This document shows positions 8,043-15,700 of a stretch of 64,000 nucleotides of DNA, in pieces. A model generated the notes under the pieces. That model had not been told where the DNA came from and made no database searches. It saw nothing but the letters and a program-made list of their open reading frames with translations. The DNA lies in NCBI RefSeq assembly GCF_029892565.1, contig NZ_JARXVH010000005.1, positions 496,001 to 560,000 on the forward strand, read 5' to 3'. Position 1 is the stretch's first letter. The number at the start of each line of letters is the position of its first letter. A program made the translations under genes and the position numbers. The DNA comes from Streptomyces pseudovenezuelae. Its GTDB lineage: Bacteria; Actinomycetota; Actinomycetes; Streptomycetales; Streptomycetaceae.

Positions 8043-9305
8043 TCACACCGCCGTCGGCCTGAGACGGGCCGTGTCCTCCGGGCTGGGGGCGTCCTGGGTG
8101 TTGGCGATGAGGGCGCTGCCGCCCCGCCACTTCTTCCAGTCGAGGTTCCAGTCTCCGAAGCCGTTGCCGAAGGGTTCCATTTCGTCGCCGTAGGAGTTGA
8201 CGACCTTGACGACGTCGCCTTCGTGGATGTTGTCGAAGAACCACTCGGCGTTGCTGGTGCTCATGCCGGTGCAGCCGTGGCTGACGTTCTCGTAGCCCTG
8301 GGAGCCGACCGACCAGGGGGCGGCGTGGACGTACTCGCCGCTCCAGGTGACGCGGGTGGCGTAGTAGACGGGCAGGTCGTACGAGTCCGAGGAGCCCTCG
8401 GCGATGCCGACGGTGGTACCGCGCATACGTACGAAGTACTCCTTGCCCAGTACGACCTTGACGCCGTTGCGGGTCTCGAAGCCGGGCTTGCCCGTGGTGA
8501 CCGGGAGCTCGTTGATCTCCTTGCCGTTCCGGTAGACGGTCATGGAGTGTGACGAGGCGTCCGTGACGGCGATGACGCGGTCGCCGATGCTGAGCCTGAG
8601 GGGCTTGGAGCCGCCGCCCCAGAGACGGTCGCTGATCTTCACGCCGTCCAGCTCGCTGCGGGCCTGGACGGTGGCGTGGGTGGGCCAGTAGTCCTTGGGC
8701 CGGTAGTGGAGTTCCTTGTCGTCCACCCAGTGCCAGGCGCCCTGCACGGCGGGCACGGAGTCGACTCTCAGGGCGCGTTCCACGATCGCCCGCTGCGCCT
8801 TGTCCTTGACCGGCTTGTTCAGCTCGGCCGTGACGGGCTGTCCGACGCCGTACTTGCCGCCCTCCGGCCCGAACTTCACCGTCAGGGGTTTCTTGGCGGT
8901 GGGCTTGCTGGTGTCGAAGGCGAGCACCTTGCGGCCGGGCGCCCCGTCCTCGTCCTCCGTGCTCACCCGGACCGTGTAGTGGGCGCTGGCGGCCAGCGGG
9001 GAGGTGCTGTGCCAGCGAGTGCCGTCGGCGCTGAGTTCGCCCGTCACATAGCGGCCCTGGGCGTCCACGGCGGTGACGTCCGTGATGCGGCCGTCGTCGT
9101 CCGACGCGGTCACTTCCAGGGGCTTGTCCGGGTCGACCTTCTTTCCGTCGCCGGCGGGGCCGTTGAAGGAGATCTGGTCCGTCGCGTCGTACGGCTTCGC
9201 GGAGAGCGGGTTGCCGCCGCTGCCGCAAGCGGTGCCGCCCGCGCCGAGGGCGATCACCAGCAGCGTGCAGCTGACGACGGTGCGGGTGCGCGGAGAGTGG
9301 TTCAT
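8043..9305 (-). CDS. L,D-transpeptidase lipoprotein (Ig-like plus YkuD domains)
   Basis: A 420-residue exported lipoprotein. The signal peptide ends in a lipobox (GTAC, lipidated C27). A region of about 200 residues resembling the tandem Ig-like domains of actinobacterial L,D-transpeptidases follows, then a YkuD catalytic domain with H in VHAAPW and the nucleophile in SHGCTGMS. Such enzymes make 3-3 cross-links in peptidoglycan. The start at 9305 (MNHSPRT) is chosen because the signal peptide follows directly; in-frame codons further upstream lack signal character. It lies downstream of the ctaF terminator on the same strand, so it probably has its own promoter. Confidence 0.93.
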   Translation of the reverse strand: MNHSPRTRTVVSCTLLVIALGAGGTACGSGGNPLSAKPYDATDQISFNGPAGDGKKVDPDKPLEVTASDDDGRITDVTAVDAQGRYVTGELSADGTRWHSTSPLAASAHYTVRVSTEDEDGAPGRKVLAFDTSKPTAKKPLTVKFGPEGGKYGVGQPVTAELNKPVKDKAQRAIVERALRVDSVPAVQGAWHWVDDKELHYRPKDYWPTHATVQARSELDGVKISDRLWGGGSKPLRLSIGDRVIAVTDASSHSMTVYRNGKEINELPVTTGKPGFETRNGVKVVLGKEYFVRMRGTTVGIAEGSSDSYDLPVYYATRVTWSGEYVHAAPWSVGSQGYENVSHGCTGMSTSNAEWFFDNIHEGDVVKVVNSYGDEMEPFGNGFGDWNLDWKKWRGGSALIANTQDAPSPEDTARLRPTAV

Positions 9306-9382
9306 ACGATCACGGTATGGACGTACCCCGGCGACGGCGCGGTGAGTAACTCGTACGAGGGACCGGCCGTGCGGCAAAAGCA

Positions 9383-9418
9383 GGAGCCCGGACTCTCCTG
9401 ACGGAGTGTCCGGGCTCC
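9383..9418 (-). terminator. Terminator after ctaF
   Basis: Perfect 11-bp inverted repeat, GGAGCCCGGAC at 9383-9393 and its complement at 9408-9418. It lies just past the ctaF stop and upstream of the transpeptidase start, closing the ctaC-ctaD-ctaF unit. Confidence 0.8.
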
Positions 9419-9435
9419 AGAGCTCGCCGGGCGTG

Positions 9436-9834
9436 CTACTGGGTGCGGCTCTCACCGCGGTAGTACTCGAAGACCCAGCCGTACAGGCCGACCATGAGGA
9501 TCGGCGCCGAGAAGTACAGCAGCCACCAGCCGATCGCGATCGACAGGAAGGCGAGCGCGCCGCCGATGCCGAGGGCGAGCGGCTGCCAGCTGTGCGGGCT
9601 GAAGAACCCGACCTCGCCGGCGTCGTCCGCGACGTCCGCCTCCTTGTTGTCCTGTGCGCCCGCGTCGACCCGCCGGGCGGTGAAGCCCAGGTAGAAGCCG
9701 ATCATGATGCACAGGCCGAAGGCCAGGAAGAGGGCCGTGGTACCGGCCGGCTCCTTCGACCACACGCCATAGACGACTGCCATGGCGAGGACGAAGACGC
9801 TCAGCCACATGAACATCTTGCCCTGGATCTTCAC
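9436..9834 (-). CDS. ctaF: Cytochrome c oxidase subunit IV, actinobacterial type
   Basis: A 132-residue membrane protein with four hydrophobic segments (two near the N-terminus, two after a charged loop at about 57-80), matching the actinobacterial-specific subunit IV of the aa3 oxidase. The GTG start overlaps the ctaD stop (GTGA), so it is translationally coupled to the catalytic subunit. Length and the C-terminal VFEYYRGE agree with orthologs I know from Streptomyces and mycobacteria. Confidence 0.93.
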   Translation of the reverse strand: MKIQGKMFMWLSVFVLAMAVVYGVWSKEPAGTTALFLAFGLCIMIGFYLGFTARRVDAGAQDNKEADVADDAGEVGFFSPHSWQPLALGIGGALAFLSIAIGWWLLYFSAPILMVGLYGWVFEYYRGESRTQ

Positions 9835-11567
9835 TTGCCGGTCTCCTTGCCACCCGCGAGGGCCTTGTCACCGTGAGGCGCGTTCTCGAGCTGGTCGAGG
9901 GCCGCGATCTCGGGGTGGTGCAGGTCGAACGCCGGGGATTCGCTGCGGATCCGCGGCAGGGTGAGGAAGTTGTGCCGCGGGGGCGGGCAGGAGGTCGCCC
10001 ACTCCAGCGAGCGGCCGTAGCCCCACGGGTCGTCGACGCCGACCGGCTTGCCGTACTTGGCCGTCTTCCACACGTTGTAGAGGAACGGCAGGATCGACAT
10101 GCCGAGCAGGAACGAGCTGATCGTCGAGATCGTGTTCAGGGCGGTGAAGCCGTCGGCCGCCAGGTAGTCGGCGTAGCGACGCGGCATGCCCTCGGCGCCC
10201 AGCCAGTGCTGGACGAGGAAGGTGCCGTGGAAGCCGATGAACAGCGTCCAGAACGTGATCTTGCCGAGGCGCTCGTCGAGCATCTTGCCGGTCATCTTCG
10301 GCCACCAGAAGTGGAAGCCGGCGAACATCGCGAAGACGACCGTGCCGAACACCACGTAGTGGAAGTGCGCCACCACGAAGTAGGAGTCCGAGACGTGGAA
10401 GTCCATCGGCGGCGAGGCAAGGATGACGCCGGTCAGACCACCGAAGGTGAAGGTGATCAGGAAGCCGGTCGCCCAGAGCATCGGTGTCTCGAAGGACAAC
10501 GATCCCTTCCACATGGTGCCGATCCAGTTGAAGAACTTCACGCCGGTTGGCACGGCGATGAGGAACGTCATGAAGGAGAAGAACGGCAGCAGCACGCCGC
10601 CGGTGACGTACATGTGGTGCGCCCACACCGTCACCGACAGGCCGGCGATGGCGATGGTGGCGCCGATCAGGCCCATGTAGCCGAACATCGGCTTGCGGGA
10701 GAAGACCGGGATGACCTCGGAGATGATGCCGAAGAACGGCAGCGCGATGATGTACACCTCTGGATGGCCGAAGAACCAGAAGAGGTGTTGCCACAACAGC
10801 GCCCCGCCGTTGGCCGCGTCGAAGACATGTGCCCCGAACTTCCGATCCGCCTCCAGCGCGAACAGCGCGGCGGCGAGAACCGGGAAGGCCAGCAGGACCA
10901 GGACGGCGGTCAGCAGCACGTTCCACACGAAGATCGGCATGCGGAACATGGTCATGCCCGGCGCGCGCATGCAGATGATGGTGGTGATGAAGTTGACCGC
11001 GCCCAGGATGGTGCCGAAGCCGGAGAACGCCAGACCCATGATCCACAGGTCGGCGCCGATGCCCGGCGAGCGCACCGCGTCCGAGAGCGGGGAGTAGGCG
11101 AACCAGCCGAAGTCGGCGGCGCCCTGCGGGGTGAGGAAGCCGCCCACGGCGATGGTGGAGCCGAACAGGTAGAGCCAGTAGGCGAACATGTTCAGCCGCG
11201 GGAAGGCGACGTCGGGGGCGCCGATCTGGAGCGGCATGATCCAGTTCGTGAAGCCGGCGAACAGCGGCGTCGCGAACATCAGCAGCATGATCGTGCCGTG
11301 CATCGTGAACGCCTGGTTGAACTGCTCGTTCGACATGATCTGCAGACCGGGCCGGGCGAGCTCGGCGCGCATCAGCAGCGCCATCACGCCGCCGATCAGG
11401 AAGAACGCGAACGACGTGACGAGATACAGCGTTCCGATGGTCTTGTGGTCCGTGGTGGTCAGCCACTTGATGACCACGTTGCCGGGCTGCTTGCGCCGGA
11501 CCGGAAGCTCGTCGGCGTAACCGCCTTCAGCCGCCGCGGCACCCTGGGGTTCATTGAGGATGCTCAC
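9831..11567 (-). CDS. ctaD: Cytochrome c oxidase subunit I
   Basis: The 578-residue catalytic subunit of the aa3-type oxidase, reducing O2 at the heme a3-CuB centre and pumping protons. Ligand motifs are visible in order: MHGTIM (heme a His), WFFGHPEVYI (CuB His, cross-linked Tyr and the K/D-channel Glu of A1-type oxidases), VWAHHMY (two CuB His), and VAHFHYV (heme a3 and a His). Twelve or so hydrophobic helices are present. The GTG start at 11567 overlaps the ctaC stop (GTGA), and the stop overlaps ctaF, so ctaC-ctaD-ctaF is a tight operon. The C-terminal tail of about 60 residues is hydrophilic, as usual for this group. Confidence 0.97.
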   Translation of the reverse strand: MSILNEPQGAAAAEGGYADELPVRRKQPGNVVIKWLTTTDHKTIGTLYLVTSFAFFLIGGVMALLMRAELARPGLQIMSNEQFNQAFTMHGTIMLLMFATPLFAGFTNWIMPLQIGAPDVAFPRLNMFAYWLYLFGSTIAVGGFLTPQGAADFGWFAYSPLSDAVRSPGIGADLWIMGLAFSGFGTILGAVNFITTIICMRAPGMTMFRMPIFVWNVLLTAVLVLLAFPVLAAALFALEADRKFGAHVFDAANGGALLWQHLFWFFGHPEVYIIALPFFGIISEVIPVFSRKPMFGYMGLIGATIAIAGLSVTVWAHHMYVTGGVLLPFFSFMTFLIAVPTGVKFFNWIGTMWKGSLSFETPMLWATGFLITFTFGGLTGVILASPPMDFHVSDSYFVVAHFHYVVFGTVVFAMFAGFHFWWPKMTGKMLDERLGKITFWTLFIGFHGTFLVQHWLGAEGMPRRYADYLAADGFTALNTISTISSFLLGMSILPFLYNVWKTAKYGKPVGVDDPWGYGRSLEWATSCPPPRHNFLTLPRIRSESPAFDLHHPEIAALDQLENAPHGDKALAGGKETGK

Positions 11568-12523
11568 AGGTTGTTCGTCTCCCGGTTCTTCTCGTGGCTC
11601 GTCTGCGCGATGCCGGCGGGAACGTAACCGGTCTGCCCCTTCTTGGCGAGGTCCTTGAGGTGCTGCTCGTAACGCTCGGGGGAGACGACCTTCACGTTGA
11701 ACAGCATCCGCGAGTGGTCGACGCCGCAGAGCTCGGCGCACTTGCCCAGGAAGGTGCCCTCCTTGTTGGGGGTCACCTGGAAGGAGTTGGTGTGGCCCGG
11801 GATGACGTCCATCTTCATCAGGAACGGCACCACCCAGAAGGAGTGGATGACGTCACGCGAGGTGAGGACGAAGCGGACCGTCTCCCCCTTCGGGAGCCAC
11901 AGCGTCGGGCCGGGGTTGTTCGTCTGCGGGTTCCGCGTGCCAGGCGTACCGACGTCGTAGACACCACCGGCGTTCGCCGGGAAGTCGTCCTTGAAGCGGT
12001 CCGGGATGGCGGCCAGGTTCGCGTCTGTCTTCGCGTCACCTGTGGAACCGTCGACGGGCTCGATGTAGTTGAAGCCCCAGCTCCACTGGAAGCCGACGAC
12101 GTTCACCGTGACGTCGGGCTTCTTGTCGAGGCTGAGGATCTTCGTCTCGTCGCGTGCTGTGAAGTAGAAGAGCACCGAGACGATGACGAGCGGAACAACC
12201 GTGTACAGCGCCTCGATCGGCATGTTGTACCGGGTCTGGGGAGGAACCTCGATCTTGGTGCGGCTGCGCCGGTGGAAGATCGTGCTCCAGATGATCAGGC
12301 CCCACACCAACACGCCGGTGGCCAGCGCGGCGGCCCAGGACCCCTGCCACAGGGAGAGGATCCGCGGAGCCTCTTCCGTGGTCGGGGTGGGCATACCAAG
12401 GCGGGGGAAGTCCTTGTATGTGCAACCGGTGGCGGTCGCCAGGACCAGGCCCGCGGTCATTGCCTGCAGCAGCTTCCGCCGCATCGGGCGCCGCGGCGAG
12501 CGGTCGGAGCCGTTGGGACTCAC
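11564..12523 (-). CDS. ctaC: Cytochrome c oxidase subunit II
   Basis: A 319-residue lipoprotein-type subunit II carrying the CuA electron entry site. A lipobox (TATGC, C34) ends the signal peptide; two transmembrane helices follow. CuA ligands are present in the C-terminal cupredoxin domain: the His of VIHSFWV, and CAELCGVDHSRM. The GTG start at 12523 has GGAAGG 7 nt upstream and gives the length known for Streptomyces CtaC. It is first in the ctaC-ctaD-ctaF operon. An inverted repeat about 90 nt upstream could be an operator. Confidence 0.96.
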   Translation of the reverse strand: MSPNGSDRSPRRPMRRKLLQAMTAGLVLATATGCTYKDFPRLGMPTPTTEEAPRILSLWQGSWAAALATGVLVWGLIIWSTIFHRRSRTKIEVPPQTRYNMPIEALYTVVPLVIVSVLFYFTARDETKILSLDKKPDVTVNVVGFQWSWGFNYIEPVDGSTGDAKTDANLAAIPDRFKDDFPANAGGVYDVGTPGTRNPQTNNPGPTLWLPKGETVRFVLTSRDVIHSFWVVPFLMKMDVIPGHTNSFQVTPNKEGTFLGKCAELCGVDHSRMLFNVKVVSPERYEQHLKDLAKKGQTGYVPAGIAQTSHEKNRETNNL

Positions 12524-12608
12524 GTAGCGCCTTCCCGAGAGTCTCGCCCGCGCGGTATGGCTGCGGCCTGGCCTTCTCGGTGGTCGGTCGCCGTCCTGCG
12601 TCGGGCAG

Positions 12609-12637
12609 GGGTTTGGATGTTTATGCGGACCAAACCC
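12609..12637. promoter_or_regulatory. Inverted repeat upstream of ctaC (possible operator)
   Basis: GGGTTTGG at 12609-12616 and its exact complement CCAAACCC at 12630-12637 flank a relatively AT-rich 13-nt spacer. It lies about 90 bp upstream of the ctaC start. No regulator is assigned. Confidence 0.4.
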
Positions 12638-12699
12638 TAGCCGACGCTCTCCGAGGGTTCGCGGGGAGGGGTACCTACTCGGTTGGGGGTTCGCTTGAT

Positions 12700-12748
12700 T
12701 GGCGGCTGCGGGTGCGTTGTGGCTTGTCGCGCAGTTCCCCGCGCCCCT
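12700..12748 (+). repeat. Intergenic palindromic repeat, family 1, copy C
   Basis: Shares GGCGGCTGCGGG, then CGTTGTGG, then GTCGCGC and CCCCGCGCCCCT with copies A and B, in the same orientation but lacking the central GCGGC hairpin. Unlike the other four copies it lies between divergent genes. Confidence 0.6.
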
Positions 12749-12781
12749 TCGTTGACGCACCCGGCGTCTTAACGTTGCCGT

Positions 12782-14158
12782 GTGTCCTACTTCGATGCTG
12801 CCTCCTCCGCACCCCTCCATCCCGTCGCGCGTCAGGCGCTGTTGGCGTCTCTGGACGAAGGGTGGGCTGACCCCTCGCGGTTGTACCGGGAAGGGCGGCG
12901 GGCTCGGATGTTGCTCGATGCCGCCCGGGAAGCGGCTGCGGAAGCGGTCGGCTGTCGGCCGGACGAACTGGTCTTCACACCTTCCGGCACACGGGCCGTG
13001 CACACCGGAATGGCGGGCGTGTTGGCGGGGCGGCGGCGCGTCGGGGGTCACCTGATCGTGTCAGCTGTCGAACACTCCTCCGTGCTCCATTCGGCCGATG
13101 TCCACGAAGCCGACGGGGCGACGGTCACCCAAGTCGCGGTGGACCGCACGGGATCGGTGGACGTGCGGTCGTACGCGGATGCCCTCCGGCCGGACACCGC
13201 GCTTGCCTGTCTCCAGTCGGCCAATCACGAGGTGGGGACCGAGCAGCCGGTGGGGGCGGTGGCCGAGGTGTGCCGGGCGGCCGGGGTGCCGTTGCTGGTG
13301 GACGCGGCGCAGTCGTTGGGGTGGGGGCCGGTCGAGGGTGACTGGTCGGTGCTCACGGCGAGTGCGCACAAGTGGGGCGGGCCGGCGGGGGTCGGGCTGC
13401 TCGTCGTACGGAAAGGGGTGCGGTTCGCGCCGCAAGGGCCCCTGGACGAGCGGGAGTCGGGGCGGGCGGCCGGGTTCGAGAACCTGCCGGCGATCGTCGC
13501 GGCGGCGGCCTCGCTGCGGGCGGTGCGCGCGGAGGCGGCCCAGGAGGCGGTACGGCTACGGGAGTTGACGGACCGGATCCGGGCCCGGGTGCCGGAGCTG
13601 GTGCCGGACGTCGAGGTGGTCGGGGATCCGGAGCGGCGACTGCCCGGGATCGTCACCTTCTCCTGTCTCTATGTCGACGGAGAGACGCTCCTGCACGAGC
13701 TGGACCGAGCGGGTTTCTCCGTCTCGTCCGGATCCTCCTGCACGAGCAGCACCCTGACCCCGAGCCACGTGCTCAGGGCGATGGGAGTCCTGAGTGAGGG
13801 CAATGTGAGGGTTTCGCTGCCGCCGGGGACTCCGGAGGCGGATGTCGAACGGTTCCTGGAGGTACTGCCGGGGGCGGTGGCGGCAGTGCGGGAGAAACTG
13901 GGCGCGTCCCTGCCGATCACCATCGCGACTGAGGACGCCCTCATCGTGGACGCCCTGGGCAAGCGCTGCCCGATCCCCGTCATCGAACTCGCCAAGGTCA
14001 TCGGCGAGGTCCCCGTGGGCGCCACGATCCGCGTTCTGTCCGACGACGAGGCAGCTCGCCTGGACATCCCGGCGTGGTGCGAGATGCGGAACCAGGAGTA
14101 CGTAGGCGAGGAACCGGCGACGGAGGGTACGGCGTACTTGGTACGCCGGCTGAGCTAG
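12782..14158 (+). CDS. Cysteine desulfurase-TusA fusion
   Basis: A 458-residue protein joining two sulfur-transfer modules. Residues 1-375 are an IscS/NifS-like desulfurase: PLP aspartate in LLVDAAQS, Schiff-base K197 in SAHKWGG, and active-site C320 in GSSCTSS. The last ~75 residues are a TusA-like sulfur carrier with the signature GKRCPIP (C396). The fusion would pass persulfide from C320 directly to C396 for a downstream acceptor such as tRNA thiolation or cofactor synthesis; the acceptor is unknown. No Shine-Dalgarno sequence precedes the GTG, so a leaderless or upstream start is possible. It is divergent from ctaC. Confidence 0.92.
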   Translation: MSYFDAASSAPLHPVARQALLASLDEGWADPSRLYREGRRARMLLDAAREAAAEAVGCRPDELVFTPSGTRAVHTGMAGVLAGRRRVGGHLIVSAVEHSSVLHSADVHEADGATVTQVAVDRTGSVDVRSYADALRPDTALACLQSANHEVGTEQPVGAVAEVCRAAGVPLLVDAAQSLGWGPVEGDWSVLTASAHKWGGPAGVGLLVVRKGVRFAPQGPLDERESGRAAGFENLPAIVAAAASLRAVRAEAAQEAVRLRELTDRIRARVPELVPDVEVVGDPERRLPGIVTFSCLYVDGETLLHELDRAGFSVSSGSSCTSSTLTPSHVLRAMGVLSEGNVRVSLPPGTPEADVERFLEVLPGAVAAVREKLGASLPITIATEDALIVDALGKRCPIPVIELAKVIGEVPVGATIRVLSDDEAARLDIPAWCEMRNQEYVGEEPATEGTAYLVRRLS

Positions 14159-14166
14159 TCGCCGGC

Positions 14167-14213
14167 AGGGGCGCGGGGAGCTGTGCGACCGGCCCCCACG
14201 CGCCGCACCCGGC
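14167..14213 (-). repeat. Intergenic palindromic repeat, family 1, copy D
   Basis: Contains AGGGGCGCGGGGAGCTGTGC followed by GACCGG, the reverse complement of the family core (as in copy C). It lies between convergent genes ending at 14158 and 14217. Confidence 0.6.
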
Positions 14214-14216
14214 AAC

Positions 14217-15191
14217 TCAGCCCAGATGCCCCTGAACCTCGGCCGCAGCATCATGCCCGTACGCCTTGGTGAAGCGGTCCATGAAGTGCCCACGCCGCAA
14301 CTGGTACTCCTGCGTACCCACCGTCTCAATGACGAGAGTCGCCAGCATGCAGCCGACCTGCGCGGCACGCTCCAGAGAAACACCCCAGGCAAGACCGGAC
14401 AGGAACCCGGCACGGAAGGCGTCGCCGACACCCGTCGGGTCCGCCTTGCGCTCCTCCTCCGCACAGCCGACCTCGATCGGGTCCTCACCCACCCGCTCGA
14501 TACGAACGCCACGCGAACCGAGGGTCGTCACCCGGGTCCCGACCTTCGCCAGGATCTCCGCGTCGCTCCAGCCCGTCTTGGACTCGATGAGCCCCTTCTC
14601 GTACTCGTTGGAGAAGAGATACGTGGCCCCGTCCAGCAGGATCCGGATCTCGTCGCCGTTCATGCGGGCGATCTGCTGGGAGAAGTCCGCGGCGAAGGGA
14701 ATCGCCCGGGACCGGCACTCCTCGGTGTGCCGGAGCATGCCCTCCGGGTCGTCCGCGCCGATCAGCACGAGGTCGAGACCGCCGACACGATCCGAGACGG
14801 CCTTCAGCTCGATCAGCCGGGCCTCGCTCATCGCTCCGGTGTAGAAGGAGCCGATCTGGTTGTGGTCGGAGTCGGTGGTGCACACGAAGCGGGCGGTGTG
14901 CAGGGTCTCGGAGATCCGCACCGAGTCGGTGTCGACGCCGTGCCGCTCCAGCCAGCCGCGGTACTCGTCGAAGTCGAAGCCGGCCGCGCCGACCAGGATC
15001 GGCTTGGTGCCCAGCTGGCCCATGCCGAACGCGATGTTCGCGCCGACGCCGCCCCGGCGTACGTCGAGGTTGTCGACCAGGAAGGAGAGCGAGACCGTGT
15101 GCAACTGGTCCGCGACGAGCTGGTCGGCGAAGCGGCCGGGGAAGGTCATGAGGTGGTCTGTGGCGATGGAGCCGGTGACTGCGATGCGCAC
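14217..15191 (-). CDS. adoK: Adenosine kinase (PfkB family)
   Basis: A 324-residue PfkB-family sugar/nucleoside kinase. It is strikingly like M. tuberculosis AdoK (Rv2202c), also 324 residues as I recall, sharing the N-terminal AVTGSIATDHL, the SEARLI/SEARNI block, HTEECR, and the catalytic DPTGVGDAFRAGFL, in which the last Asp is the base and the GVG forms the anion hole. Adenosine phosphorylation is therefore the best guess, although other PfkB substrates cannot be excluded. GTG start, with AGGAGA 9 nt upstream. It neighbours ctaC as in mycobacteria and stands as its own transcription unit. Confidence 0.88.
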   Translation of the reverse strand: MRIAVTGSIATDHLMTFPGRFADQLVADQLHTVSLSFLVDNLDVRRGGVGANIAFGMGQLGTKPILVGAAGFDFDEYRGWLERHGVDTDSVRISETLHTARFVCTTDSDHNQIGSFYTGAMSEARLIELKAVSDRVGGLDLVLIGADDPEGMLRHTEECRSRAIPFAADFSQQIARMNGDEIRILLDGATYLFSNEYEKGLIESKTGWSDAEILAKVGTRVTTLGSRGVRIERVGEDPIEVGCAEEERKADPTGVGDAFRAGFLSGLAWGVSLERAAQVGCMLATLVIETVGTQEYQLRRGHFMDRFTKAYGHDAAAEVQGHLG

Positions 15192-15286
15192 GGCGGGGAC
15201 TCTCCTGTGGGGAGACGGATTGACAGTTCACGCTACCGGGTCGTAGCCGGGCTCTGAAGCCGCCAAAACTACCCGATAGTAGATCT

Positions 15287-15321
15287 TTCTTCGCGGGCGG
15301 AAGCGTGCCTACGGTTCCGGT
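15287..15321 (+). promoter_or_regulatory. Leaderless promoter of the 69-residue ORF
   Basis: -10 TACGGT at 15310-15315, 6 nt before the ATG at 15322, with TTCTTC at 15287-15292 as a weak -35 at 17-bp spacing. No ribosome-binding site is present, so transcription probably begins at the start codon. Confidence 0.5.
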
Positions 15322-15531
15322 ATGACGAACCTCAAGGTCCACACGCCCGCTCCGGCCGATCTGGAAGGCGACCTCGCGTCGCTGCGCGGCGACTGCGCAC
15401 GGATGGCACCGCACTGGACGGCGCCCGTCCGGATCGCCGCGCTGCCGGTCTCCCCGTCGCTGATCCATGGTGTGACGGTGCCCTCGAGGTCGGCTCGACT
15501 GCTGGACGAGATGTCGGACTACGGCGACTGA
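15322..15531 (+). CDS. Small hypothetical protein, 69 residues
   Basis: A short soluble protein (begins MTNLKVHTPAP, ends DEMSDYGD) with a compact central segment containing two cysteine-free hydrophobic stretches and an acidic tail. I do not recognise a domain. It is supported by a well-placed -10 box at the leaderless distance, normal codon bias, and its position in the divergent gap next to adoK. Function unknown. Confidence 0.5.
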   Translation: MTNLKVHTPAPADLEGDLASLRGDCARMAPHWTAPVRIAALPVSPSLIHGVTVPSRSARLLDEMSDYGD

Positions 15532-15700
15532 AACCAGCTCGACCGTACGTATCGGCGCGTTCCAGGGAACCGCGCGCTCCCCCGCCGCGTCCCATCGCCG
15601 TCCCCTTTAAGGGGGATGCGGGGTACGACCCTCCCACCGGCCGTTCTGGCAGGGCCGGGTCAGGGTCAAGGGACAGTTGCGCGGCCGAAGGAGCGATGCG

